Below are positions 56,981 to 64,000 of a DNA stretch of 64,000 nucleotides, piece by piece. The notes under the pieces are model-generated. The model did not search any database. It saw only the letters and a list, made by a program, of their open reading frames with translations, and had not been told where the DNA came from. The stretch's first letter is position 1. Each line of letters opens with the position of its first letter. Source of the DNA: an uncultured Arenicella sp. GTDB lineage: Bacteria > Pseudomonadota > Gammaproteobacteria > Arenicellales > Arenicellaceae. Location of the stretch: positions 124,001 to 188,000 of the forward strand of contig CANMNN010000002.1 of NCBI GenBank assembly GCA_947499305.1. Reading direction: 5' to 3'. Made by a program: the position numbers and the translations under genes.

Positions 56981-57883
56981 TCAAAAGAATAGGAAGTAAA
57001 TCATTGATATAAATAGGATGTATTTTAACGTTCTATAAAAAGGCTTATTCCAGCGTTTGATTCTCCGAGAAACTAATCGAATCGAATACAGTTTTTCAAA
57101 GATACGGTTAACAAGCCCGACTGGATCGCCTTGATCATTATGCGTAGCTGTAGCCCTCATCAAGGTCGAACTAATAAAGTCATTCAACTTGTTGATCAAA
57201 CCGAGCTTCATCGGTCGAGACACATCACAAAAGAGAATGATTCTATTCTCATTAGTATTGTTGTGAGCTTCATGAATAAAAGTTTCATCAAACAGCACAT
57301 CTGCACCATCACGCCACGAATGTTTCTCGCCATCGACTAAGATGTAGCAATTTTCGCTATTTGGCGTAGATAAGCCAAGATGGTAGCGCAGAGAACCTGC
57401 GAAAGGGTCTCGATGTGGAGTCAACGCTCCCTTGGAAGGTAAGCTAGCAAACATCGCGGCTTTAACTGAAGGTACTTTCTCGAGGAGCTGAATGGTTTTA
57501 GGGCACTGCCTAAGTGCCGAACCTAAGGGCTCGCCATACCATTTCAAATAAAACCGAGTCCAGCCGCTGCGAAAGAATGAGTTGAATCCGGCATCATTTA
57601 AACCGTCGGCTGCCTTAATATCGCCCTGTTTCGCTAAGGCAAGCGCCTCATCTCGAATTACCTGCCAATTATCTCGTAGGATATCCAAACCAGCCAAGTC
57701 GGAGGGATTTAATAGAGGTTTGTTTGGCAATGCTGAAAACAAGTTCATCAGCAGGTTATAAGGGGCCAAATAATTAGTGTGCGTGAGCAGCTGACGAGCC
57801 GAGCTAAAACGAACCTTACCGCGAAAATGCATTTGCAAGACGGCGATCACATAAACGAACAAAATAATGAGTGCAATATTCAT
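56981..57883 (-). CDS. lpxO: LpxO-like Fe(II)/2-oxoglutarate lipid A hydroxylase
   Basis: A 300-residue aspartyl/asparaginyl beta-hydroxylase-family protein, matching Salmonella LpxO (302) in length and layout. A membrane helix opens the protein (2-18) and another closes it (about 285-300). The iron ligands are His157 and Asp159 in PHRDPF and His204 in TFIHEAHN; Arg214 in NENRIIL would bind 2-oxoglutarate. LpxO adds a 2-hydroxyl to a lipid A acyl chain on the cytosolic side. The Asp/Asn protein hydroxylases share the fold, but the two terminal helices favour lipid A. Confidence 0.87.
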   Translation of the reverse strand: MNIALIILFVYVIAVLQMHFRGKVRFSSARQLLTHTNYLAPYNLLMNLFSALPNKPLLNPSDLAGLDILRDNWQVIRDEALALAKQGDIKAADGLNDAGFNSFFRSGWTRFYLKWYGEPLGSALRQCPKTIQLLEKVPSVKAAMFASLPSKGALTPHRDPFAGSLRYHLGLSTPNSENCYILVDGEKHSWRDGADVLFDETFIHEAHNNTNENRIILFCDVSRPMKLGLINKLNDFISSTLMRATATHNDQGDPVGLVNRIFEKLYSIRLVSRRIKRWNKPFYRTLKYILFISMIYFLFF

Positions 57884-57962
57884 TGTGTACTTCTTAATAA
57901 ATGAACAAAAAAATTAGATTGATAAAAACAACTTACCAAATAATTATTTAGCAGTCAGGATG

Positions 57963-58397
57963 TCAATTATTTGTCTTTGCGGCTCTCGCTATTTTTCGAC
58001 GATGCTTTAGCAGCCCGGTAACATAGGTCGAACTGTAGACCGTGCCAATAATGTACCCAAGAACTACTGTCCGAAAAACTTCAGGCGTTCCCGCAGCAAC
58101 ATTAATCATCCAAGACCCGATAAAGACTGGAGCACAGCAAATAACAACACTGACTGCGGCACTAATATGGTACCAACCAGTGAGTTTAGATAGAGCTCGG
58201 TAGCTCGCCTCAAGCATCAGGGTCATCCCGAGTGTAATCACGAAGCTATATGACCCTTGAACCAAGGCTGCTTTCGCTGCTGCCAAGGGCCCGTGCATGA
58301 TGTTCACTAAAAATGCCCAACTACCGTAGAACAAGAAGCCAGCAATGGACGGAATAAGAGACCGTTGCGCGAGCGATAATCGTTCAAACAAAGCCAA
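57963..58397 (-). CDS. Small four-helix membrane protein of unknown function
   Basis: A 144-residue protein with four hydrophobic segments (about residues 12-32, 45-65, 72-97 and 105-125) and a basic C-terminal tail (HRRKIARAAK). No catalytic motif or named family is recognised. The first segment, FLFYGSWAFLVN, and the later CCAPVFIGSWMIN could suggest a small GtrA-like or flippase-like fold, but this is weak. The start is TTG (58397 or 58391), overlapping the stop of the RhlE gene, so it is probably read from the same transcript. Its start is uncertain. Confidence 0.6.
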   Translation of the reverse strand: MALFERLSLAQRSLIPSIAGFLFYGSWAFLVNIMHGPLAAAKAALVQGSYSFVITLGMTLMLEASYRALSKLTGWYHISAAVSVVICCAPVFIGSWMINVAAGTPEVFRTVVLGYIIGTVYSSTYVTGLLKHRRKIARAAKTNN

Positions 58398-58402
58398 AAT
58401 TT

Positions 58403-59917
58403 TTAACCAATCGTATTTTTACTGCGATTTTCACTTTGCTTCACACGTCGGGCATTTCTTCCGGGTCTTTGCGGACGCGAGGAATAGTCCTTCTTAGACT
58501 TAGAAGGTTTAGTCTTCTGGTTCGGCCTACTTCTATTCTCACTAGATGAATCTTTTACAGACTCGTTTTGAGACTTTGTCTTTGCTGAACCGTCGCCCTT
58601 ATTTTGATTCGACGAGTTTCGATTTCGGGAACCTTGTCCCTTCGTATTTTGATTCTTGGAATTCTGGCCTCTGGAATTAGACCTATCAATCTGACCTGAT
58701 TGCTTGCTTGCCTGCTTTTTCTTGTGTGGCTTCTTCGGCTTCGTCTCTCTAAAGTCGCCTTTAGATAACGGCAAATCATTTAACGGTTGATAACCTTCAA
58801 GATGAACACGAGGTACCTCTTTCTTGATTAGACGCTCAATAGCTGTGAGCAGTTTGAATTCATCATGACCGACCAATGAAATTGCTTCCCCACTGGCGCC
58901 AGCCCGGCCAGTTCTACCAATACGATGAACATAGTCTTCGGCAACCTGAGGTAAGTCAAAGTTAACAACAAATGGTAGTTGGTCAATATCGATCCCGCGA
59001 GCAGCGATATCGGTAGCCACCAGCACCCTTACCTTACCGGCCTTAAATTCAGCAAGAGCCTTAGTGCGCGCACCCTGGCTTTTATTGCCATGAATAGCCG
59101 AGGCTTCAACGCCCTTCGCTATTAACTGTTTGGCTAAGCGGTTGGCACCGTGCTTGGTACGAGAGAAAACGAGCACTTGAAACCAATCGTTCTCAATAAT
59201 CAATCGTGTAAGTACTCGGGTTTTATCCGATTTCTCTACCGCTATTAAGCTTTGTTTTACGCTGTCGACAGTGCTATTCGGTGGGCTAACCGACACTTCT
59301 ACTGGTTTATAAACAATAGACTTGGCGAGCTCTCGAATTTCGTTCGAAAACGTTGCGGAAAAGAGTAATGTTTGACGCTTTTTCGGAAGAAGTTTAATGA
59401 TCCTACGAATGTCGTGGATAAAGCCCATGTCGAGCATTCTGTCAGCTTCATCAAGAACCAGCACTTCTAGTTGATCAAACTGCACGGCGTTCTGGCTATG
59501 TAAGTCTAAAAGTCGCCCGGGGGTCGCGATGAGCACATCAATTCCACCGCGTAATTTTTGCATCTGCGGGTTAATTTTAACGCCACCAAAAACCACTGCC
59601 GACTTAATTTTAAGGTTTTGACCGTAGGTTTCAACGCTCGCCGCCACTTGCGCCGCGAGTTCACGAGTGGGCGTTAGAACCAATGCCCTCGCTTGATTGC
59701 CCTTACCCGAGGGTTTCGGGGTATTGCTCAACCTGTGTAAAATCGGTAACGTAAACCCCGCTGTTTTTCCGGTGCCAGTCTGTGCCGCAGCCATGACATC
59801 TTTACCTTCAATAACGTGAGGAATCGCTTTGGCTTGAATGGGTGACGGCTCATCATACCCCTGTAGGTCAATGGCATCTAAAATTGGGTCACTAAGGCCA
59901 AGTTCGGTAAATTTCAT
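58403..59917 (-). CDS. rhlE: DEAD-box RNA helicase, RhlE type
   Basis: A 504-residue ATP-dependent RNA helicase. The Q motif ([11 protein letters not shown], about 24-34), motif I AQTGTGKT (45-52), motif II DEAD (about 155), motif III SAT and motif [12 protein letters not shown] are all present. The last 130 residues are a disordered Lys/Ser/Asn/Gln-rich tail with repeated short segments such as [15 protein letters not shown], typical of RhlE RNA-binding tails. It acts in RNA or ribosome remodelling, often cold-induced. Its 248-nt upstream region holds no gene. Confidence 0.95.
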   Translation of the reverse strand: MKFTELGLSDPILDAIDLQGYDEPSPIQAKAIPHVIEGKDVMAAAQTGTGKTAGFTLPILHRLSNTPKPSGKGNQARALVLTPTRELAAQVAASVETYGQNLKIKSAVVFGGVKINPQMQKLRGGIDVLIATPGRLLDLHSQNAVQFDQLEVLVLDEADRMLDMGFIHDIRRIIKLLPKKRQTLLFSATFSNEIRELAKSIVYKPVEVSVSPPNSTVDSVKQSLIAVEKSDKTRVLTRLIIENDWFQVLVFSRTKHGANRLAKQLIAKGVEASAIHGNKSQGARTKALAEFKAGKVRVLVATDIAARGIDIDQLPFVVNFDLPQVAEDYVHRIGRTGRAGASGEAISLVGHDEFKLLTAIERLIKKEVPRVHLEGYQPLNDLPLSKGDFRETKPKKPHKKKQASKQSGQIDRSNSRGQNSKNQNTKGQGSRNRNSSNQNKGDGSAKTKSQNESVKDSSSENRSRPNQKTKPSKSKKDYSSRPQRPGRNARRVKQSENRSKNTIG

Positions 59918-60165
59918 AAGACTTTATCTCCGAGTAAGTCTACGGCTGGAATGTCGCGCAGATTACATGAAAGCCTTTATATTTACCATGCGAGAAGCTC
60001 AATGCGTTGTAAATAAAGTGAATTCTGATCAAGTTATTATTTACGATAAAATAGCAAACTCGTAGTTCTCGCAACAGAATTAGAGAGAAACTTTCTAGCG
60101 CGAGCAAGTATCACGCCTATTCAGAAAGAGCACGTAATTACGGCCCAGCTTACACTACAAGAGTG

Positions 60166-60597
60166 TCAGACCAACGCCATAAAAAAACGAATGACCATAC
60201 CCCATAGCACCAAGCTAGAGCTGAGGTAAGCATAAAAACGGTGCATTACTCTATTGTAGGTACAATGTACACAAGCCTGCAGAGCCCTTAGACCAACGAA
60301 GGCCCAAGCCATGTTGATAAAAATATCATCTCCAGAGGACGTCACAACAACAAGCGCGGTGAGCGCGTAGAATATCACCGGCATCTCGAATAAATTTTTA
60401 AAACAGTTCGCTGGGGCCTGAACACGCTCACTTAAAACTGCGCTAAATTTTTCAGGCGTTGGATAATCTTGCGGATCTAAGCCATTTACTTTGATCGCAA
60501 TGATTCGCCTAATAAACATGTTTAGCCAAACTAAGAGGGTCACCATCATCAGAACGATGGCTGGAAGGATAAGGTCAGAATTGAGTGTCTCATTCAT
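60166..60597 (-). CDS. MAPEG-family membrane protein (second in window)
   Basis: A roughly 143-residue protein with four membrane helices (about residues 10-32, 68-88, 90-110 and 120-140). RVQAPANCFKNLFEMPVIFY near residue 55 and FVGLRALQACVHCTYNRV near 105 are the MAPEG hallmarks, including the conserved ENxxE-like region replaced by NLFE. The ATG at 60597 is preferred to the TTG at 60606. It shares only the family pattern with the copy at 40 kb, so recent duplication is unlikely. Divergent from mobA. Function unknown. Confidence 0.87.
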   Translation of the reverse strand: MNETLNSDLILPAIVLMMVTLLVWLNMFIRRIIAIKVNGLDPQDYPTPEKFSAVLSERVQAPANCFKNLFEMPVIFYALTALVVVTSSGDDIFINMAWAFVGLRALQACVHCTYNRVMHRFYAYLSSSLVLWGMVIRFFMALV

Positions 60598-60675
60598 GGT
60601 GTGCAATTAACTCTTTAAACTGAAAATAACGCCAAAACTTCTGGCCTAAAACATCGAATATGTTAGCGTCAAAGT

Positions 60676-61275
60676 ATGACTGACACAGCAAATTTTACAA
60701 CCGCCATAATCTTATCCGGGGGTGCGGGCTCACGCTTAAATGGCGCAGACAAGGGTTTAGAACGTTATCAAGGCGGAGCCCTTATCGAGCAAGTTATTAC
60801 CAGAGTTTCGCCTCAGGTTGACTCCATTGTGGTTTGTGCTAATAGAAATATAGAGCGCTATAAGGCGATGGGCTTGGAAATCTGCCAGGACCAAAAACGC
60901 GGTTTTCAAGGCCCAATGTCCGGCATTAGCTCGGCGCTTAACAAACACCTAATACAGTCAAGCGCTATGCAGGCATTGGTTTCTAGCTGCGATGCTCCGA
61001 GTTTACCGCTAGACCTGAAAGAGCGGCTGCAGAACGGTTTAAATTCGGAGCCTAAAGCAACTATCGCTGTGGCTCACGACGGAAAACGACGGCAAAATCT
61101 GCACTGCTTAATTAAACGCGAAGTTTGGTCATCGCTTGTCGATTACTTTAACGATGACGGTCGTGCAATGCACCGGTGGTATCAACAGCATGTATCGATA
61201 GATGTTGACTTTTCCGACTGTCCTGAGTGCTTTGAAAATATTAACACTCCGCAGCAACTGTTAAATGCCGAATAA
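60676..61275 (+). CDS. mobA: Molybdenum cofactor guanylyltransferase MobA
   Basis: A 199-residue enzyme that attaches GMP to molybdopterin to make the guanine dinucleotide cofactor. ILSGGAGSRLNGADKGL (about 12-28) is the GTP site; QDQKRGFQGPMSGISSAL and SSCDAPSLP complete it. It would serve bis-MGD enzymes such as the oxidoreductase at 37.8 kb. It stands alone, with a palindromic terminator directly after. Other cofactor genes are not in the window. Length is standard (E. coli 194). Confidence 0.94.
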   Translation: MTDTANFTTAIILSGGAGSRLNGADKGLERYQGGALIEQVITRVSPQVDSIVVCANRNIERYKAMGLEICQDQKRGFQGPMSGISSALNKHLIQSSAMQALVSSCDAPSLPLDLKERLQNGLNSEPKATIAVAHDGKRRQNLHCLIKREVWSSLVDYFNDDGRAMHRWYQQHVSIDVDFSDCPECFENINTPQQLLNAE

Positions 61276-61304
61276 ACCTGAACGAAGGAAAAGCTCTCAC
61301 AATC

Positions 61305-61336
61305 AAAAAAGGCCTGCTAAATTAGCAGGCCTTTTT
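61305..61336. terminator. Bidirectional terminator between mobA and gspG
   Basis: GGCCTGCTAA (61311-61320) and TTAGCAGGCC (61322-61331) form a perfect 10-bp palindrome about a single A, flanked by six A and five T. It serves mobA on the plus strand and the gspE-F-G transcript on the minus strand. Confidence 0.92.
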
Positions 61337-61361
61337 ATAAAACTCGATTTAGCAAAATTTT

Positions 61362-61817
61362 CTAATTGCTCTCTTCCCAGTTGCCAATATCTTTGTTGCC
61401 ACCTTCGCCTCCGGCTACGCCATCTTGCCCAAAGCTCCAGAGATCATATCCATCGGTATTACGCGTACCAGGATAAGAATACTGATACTCATTACCCCAA
61501 GGGTCCTTTGGTAGATTCTTAGCGTAACCTGTCCAATTAGACTTGCCTGGATTAGTTATCAACGCTTGAAGCCCTTCCGAAGTCGATGGATAGCTATAAA
61601 TATCTAGTCTATACAAATCTAATTGTGTGCCTATTTTATTAATGTCAATGCCGGCTTTCTTCTGAAAAGCTTTGAGCTGGTTTCCAAAAATATTAGGTAC
61701 TATCATCGCCGAAAGTAGGCCGATAATAATCACTACAACCATGACCTCGATTAGGGTGAAGCCAACCTGTCGGCGCGGCAAATGTTGATGCTTTGTCATA
61801 GTTTTTATCTGTGTCAT
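61362..61817 (-). CDS. gspG: Type II secretion major pseudopilin GspG
   Basis: A 151-residue pseudopilin. The prepilin peptidase site is VG/FTLIEVMVV near residue 19, followed by a hydrophobic helix and then PNIFGNQLKAFQKKA. The C-terminal DPWGNEYQYSYPG and LWSFGQDGVAGGEG match the calcium-binding loop of GspG. It forms the pseudopilus that pushes exoproteins out. The gene starts 2 nt after the gspF stop. A terminator follows at once, so gspH and later genes are not downstream in this operon. Confidence 0.96.
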   Translation of the reverse strand: MTQIKTMTKHQHLPRRQVGFTLIEVMVVVIIIGLLSAMIVPNIFGNQLKAFQKKAGIDINKIGTQLDLYRLDIYSYPSTSEGLQALITNPGKSNWTGYAKNLPKDPWGNEYQYSYPGTRNTDGYDLWSFGQDGVAGGEGGNKDIGNWEESN

Positions 61818-61819
61818 CG

Positions 61820-63046
61820 TTATAAATTGATTAAATCGTTAAGTTGAAACATAGGGGTCAATATGGCGAGAATAATGACTAGTACCAAGGAGCCCATCAC
61901 CAAAATCATAATTGGGCCTAGCAAACTAACCATCATACTTATTCGCGTCTGCATCTCGTTCTCAGTTGCAGTGGCGGCCTTATCCAGCATGTGTCCTAAA
62001 CGCCCGCTGTTCTCACCGCTAGTCACCATATGCACTAACAAGGGAGGAAAGTTGCCGTTACGCTCTAGAGCGCGGCCAATTGGCACGCCTTGAGCAACCT
62101 CCTCCGTAGCCTTTTGCAAGTCATCACGCAATACGACATTACTCATTACACCTTCGCTCGCTCGCATTGAAGATAAAATTGGAACACCCGAACCCACCAT
62201 GATCGACAAAGTTCTTGCCATTCTAGCTGAATCGATATTCTGAACCATCTTCTTTATGCCAGACGTCTTAATGTAGAGTGTGTGTAACCATCTCTGAGGT
62301 TTCTCTTGCTTAAAAAGGTACCTAATTCCAATGATTATCGCTATCAAACCCAATCCAATGATAACTCCATACTGGGATAGAATATCTGACAGTTTAATTA
62401 CAAACTGAGTAAGTGCAGGTAACTCTTTATCAATATCCTCATAGACCGTTACTACTTTTGGTACAACTGCTGTAATCAAAATCACAAGAATTGCGGCGCA
62501 AAAGAAAAATAGAAATATCGGGTAAACAATCGCCTGCGAGATCTTTTGCTGCAATCCATGGCTCTCTTCTAAGTAATCGGCCAAACGATCCAGTACGCTA
62601 TCTAAAGTACCCGATTGTTCTCCAGCTGAAATTGATGCTCGGTAAATCTCTGGAAAACTATTTGGATAGCGGCCGATCGCATCAGACAATGAATAGCCTT
62701 CGGTTACTAAGGAGCGAATATCGCTCATCACCGATTTGATTTTGTGGCCTTCAGATTGACGAACAACAGCGCTTAGAGTTTCTTCAACTGTCATGCCCGA
62801 CTCAAGCAGTGTCGCCATTTGCCGAGTGATAATGGATAAATCATTTACCTTAATCTTTACACGGCTATTGGTTTTACCACGCTTATCTGATTTGTGAGCA
62901 ACACTTTCAGACACCGCCTTAACCTCTAAAGGAGTGAGGCCCTGAGCGCGCAACTCAGCCCTCACCTGCTTCGCATGATCTCCGGTGGTGATACTTTTGA
63001 CCGTTTTCCCTTTAGCATCTAGTGCTTGATACTCAAACGCGCCCAT
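61820..63046 (-). CDS. gspF: Type II secretion inner-membrane platform protein GspF
   Basis: A 408-residue platform protein with three membrane helices (about residues 170-195, 222-245 and 375-400). It holds two T2SSF domains: MATLLESGMTVEETLSAVV in the first and SIMVGSGVPILSSMRA in the second. FEYQALDAKGKTVKS at the N-terminus is family-typical, as is the final LAILTPMFQLNDLI. It links the GspE ATPase to pseudopilus assembly. It lies between gspE and gspG with short spacing in one transcript. Confidence 0.97.
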   Translation of the reverse strand: MGAFEYQALDAKGKTVKSITTGDHAKQVRAELRAQGLTPLEVKAVSESVAHKSDKRGKTNSRVKIKVNDLSIITRQMATLLESGMTVEETLSAVVRQSEGHKIKSVMSDIRSLVTEGYSLSDAIGRYPNSFPEIYRASISAGEQSGTLDSVLDRLADYLEESHGLQQKISQAIVYPIFLFFFCAAILVILITAVVPKVVTVYEDIDKELPALTQFVIKLSDILSQYGVIIGLGLIAIIIGIRYLFKQEKPQRWLHTLYIKTSGIKKMVQNIDSARMARTLSIMVGSGVPILSSMRASEGVMSNVVLRDDLQKATEEVAQGVPIGRALERNGNFPPLLVHMVTSGENSGRLGHMLDKAATATENEMQTRISMMVSLLGPIMILVMGSLVLVIILAILTPMFQLNDLINL

Positions 63047-63063
63047 TGCTCGCTAGCTCCTAG

Positions 63064-64000
63064 CTATGACTGTGTTACACGAAACACTTCATCAAGCGTT
63101 GTTTCGCCTTGAAGCACTCGATCGAAACCACTGTGCATTAAACTTCGAGAAGTCTTGCGCGCATGGTCAGTTAAATCATTTTCAGATGCTTGATCGTGGA
63201 TTAAACGGCGTAGTCCATCATCGATATCAATTAGCTCATAGATACCAATACGACCACGATACCCAATTTGATCGCACTCAGTGCAACCTTTCGCCTCATA
63301 AAGCTGAAAATCATCGCTCGGTTTCAAACCCAGTAACTCAAGCTCTGTATGGTCGGGATCGTGTACTTGCTTGCAATTAGGGCATAAACGCCGTACCAGT
63401 CGCTGCGCCAAAACGCCGATCAAGCTCGATGCGATCAGAAAGGGTTCAACGCCCATATCGACCAGTCGAGTTACGGCACCTACTGCTGTATTTGTATGCA
63501 AAGTAGAGAGTACTAGATGACCGGTTAAACTCGCCTGTACAGATATCTCAGCGGTTTCTAAATCACGTATCTCACCGACTAAAACCACATCAGGATCTTG
63601 GCGAAGGATCGAGCGCAAACCACTAGCAAAAGTGAGCCCGATCTTTGAATTCATTTGGGTTTGTCCAACACCATTTAAATCATACTCAACGGGGTCTTCA
63701 ACTGTGAGAATATTTAATCGCTTACGATCAAGGCGATGCAGACCTGAATACAAAGTAGTCGTCTTACCAGAACCGGTTGGACCAGTTACCAGTAAAATTC
63801 CGTTGGGTTTGCTGATTAACTCTTCGAATTTCTTAAGAAGGTCTTGCGGCATTCCAAGAGCTTCAAGGTTTAACTTGGCGCTTTGCTTGTCTAACAAGCG
63901 CATCACGACTCGCTCGCCATGCTGGGTAGGAAGCGTTGACACCCTCACATCGACAGGGTGTTCAGCAACTCTCAATGACATTCGGCCATCTTGTGGTAAC
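63064..64000 (-). CDS. gspE: Type II secretion ATPase GspE, 5' truncated by window edge
   Basis: C-terminal 312 codons or so of GspE. The frame is open to the right edge (LPQDGRM precedes the internal Met at 63981), so the true start lies outside. Walker [15 protein letters not shown], the Asp box with EDPVEY, Walker [11 protein letters not shown] and the His box LSTLHTNTA are present. A four-Cys zinc motif (CPNC ... CTEC) near the C-terminus separates GspE from PilB-like relatives less clearly, but the gspF/gspG context settles it. It powers the secretion machine from the cytosolic face. Confidence 0.96.
   Translation of the reverse strand, partial: LPQDGRMSLRVAEHPVDVRVSTLPTQHGERVVMRLLDKQSAKLNLEALGMPQDLLKKFEELISKPNGILLVTGPTGSGKTTTLYSGLHRLDRKRLNILTVEDPVEYDLNGVGQTQMNSKIGLTFASGLRSILRQDPDVVLVGEIRDLETAEISVQASLTGHLVLSTLHTNTAVGAVTRLVDMGVEPFLIASSLIGVLAQRLVRRLCPNCKQVHDPDHTELELLGLKPSDDFQLYEAKGCTECDQIGYRGRIGIYELIDIDDGLRRLIHDQASENDLTDHARKTSRSLMHSGFDRVLQGETTLDEVFRVTQS

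Noticed and set aside
40064-60597. The two MAPEG genes as a recent duplication
   Set aside because: They share only family-level patterns, differ in their conserved loops, and lie 20 kb apart in unrelated contexts.

Overview
The window reads as chromosome of a free-living, probably marine gammaproteobacterium with GC in the mid-40s by eye. Pointers are the mfd/csiV neighbourhood, a Wzm/Wzt O-antigen locus, an LpxO-type lipid A hydroxylase, a 531-residue isocitrate lyase of the Pseudomonas type, malate synthase G, GTP-dependent PEP carboxykinase, a TRAP transporter and a type II secretion operon. Neither genus nor species can be fixed from the sequence alone. No rRNA, tRNA, CRISPR array, transposase or prophage gene was seen.

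Layout. 1-3.7 kb: the 3' part of a Wadjet plasmid-defence operon (jetC cut by the window edge, then jetD). 3.7-5.8 kb: htpX and two tandem TerB-like genes. 5.8-8.8 kb: a TRAP transporter operon (P, Q, M) ending in a 17-bp tandem repeat. 8.9-16 kb: an alpha/beta hydrolase, mfd, a YgjP-type metallopeptidase, a YheT-type hydrolase and csiV. 16-31 kb: a long minus-strand O-antigen locus that starts with a winged-helix regulator, runs through rfbB, rfbA, wzm, wzt, a methyltransferase, four glycosyltransferases, an SDR protein and a WecA/WbpL-type initiating transferase, and ends with a WbpM-type 4,6-dehydratase. Divergent from it are a PHP-phosphoesterase/glycosyltransferase fusion and a histidine phosphatase.

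34.5-42.7 kb: NDH-2-type dehydrogenase, DUF1272 protein, rhodanese, a GlxA-type regulator followed by a bis-MGD molybdopterin oxidoreductase, a MAPEG protein, aroC and mrp. 42.8-50.5 kb: a carbon module with divergent glcB and aceA (glyoxylate shunt) and pckG (gluconeogenesis), separated by a ThuA-like lipoprotein and a small secreted protein. 50.8-60 kb: an MltD-type lytic transglycosylase, a class I DAHP synthase, a pair of exported amidohydrolase-like proteins of which one has lost its metal ligands, lpxO, a small membrane protein and a RhlE-type helicase. 60-64 kb: a second MAPEG protein, mobA and a gspE-F-G operon whose 5' end leaves the window.

How the parts fit. The O-antigen locus looks like an ABC-transporter-dependent pathway: WecA-type priming, chain growth by several GT2 enzymes, a likely chain-ending methyltransferase with a C-terminal coiled coil, and export by Wzm/Wzt with a substrate-reading C-terminal Wzt domain. 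LpxO would modify the same outer leaflet. glcB, aceA and pckG together support growth on acetate or fatty acids. MobA may supply the cofactor of the molybdopterin enzyme.

Most of the window is ordinary core genome. The items most worth a second look are the truncated Wadjet operon, the PHP-GT4 fusion, the regulator with a sugar-nucleotide-enzyme-like C-terminal domain, the active/pseudo amidohydrolase pair, the near-perfect inverted repeat before the GlxA regulator, and the Cys-paired LysM domains of the MltD protein.
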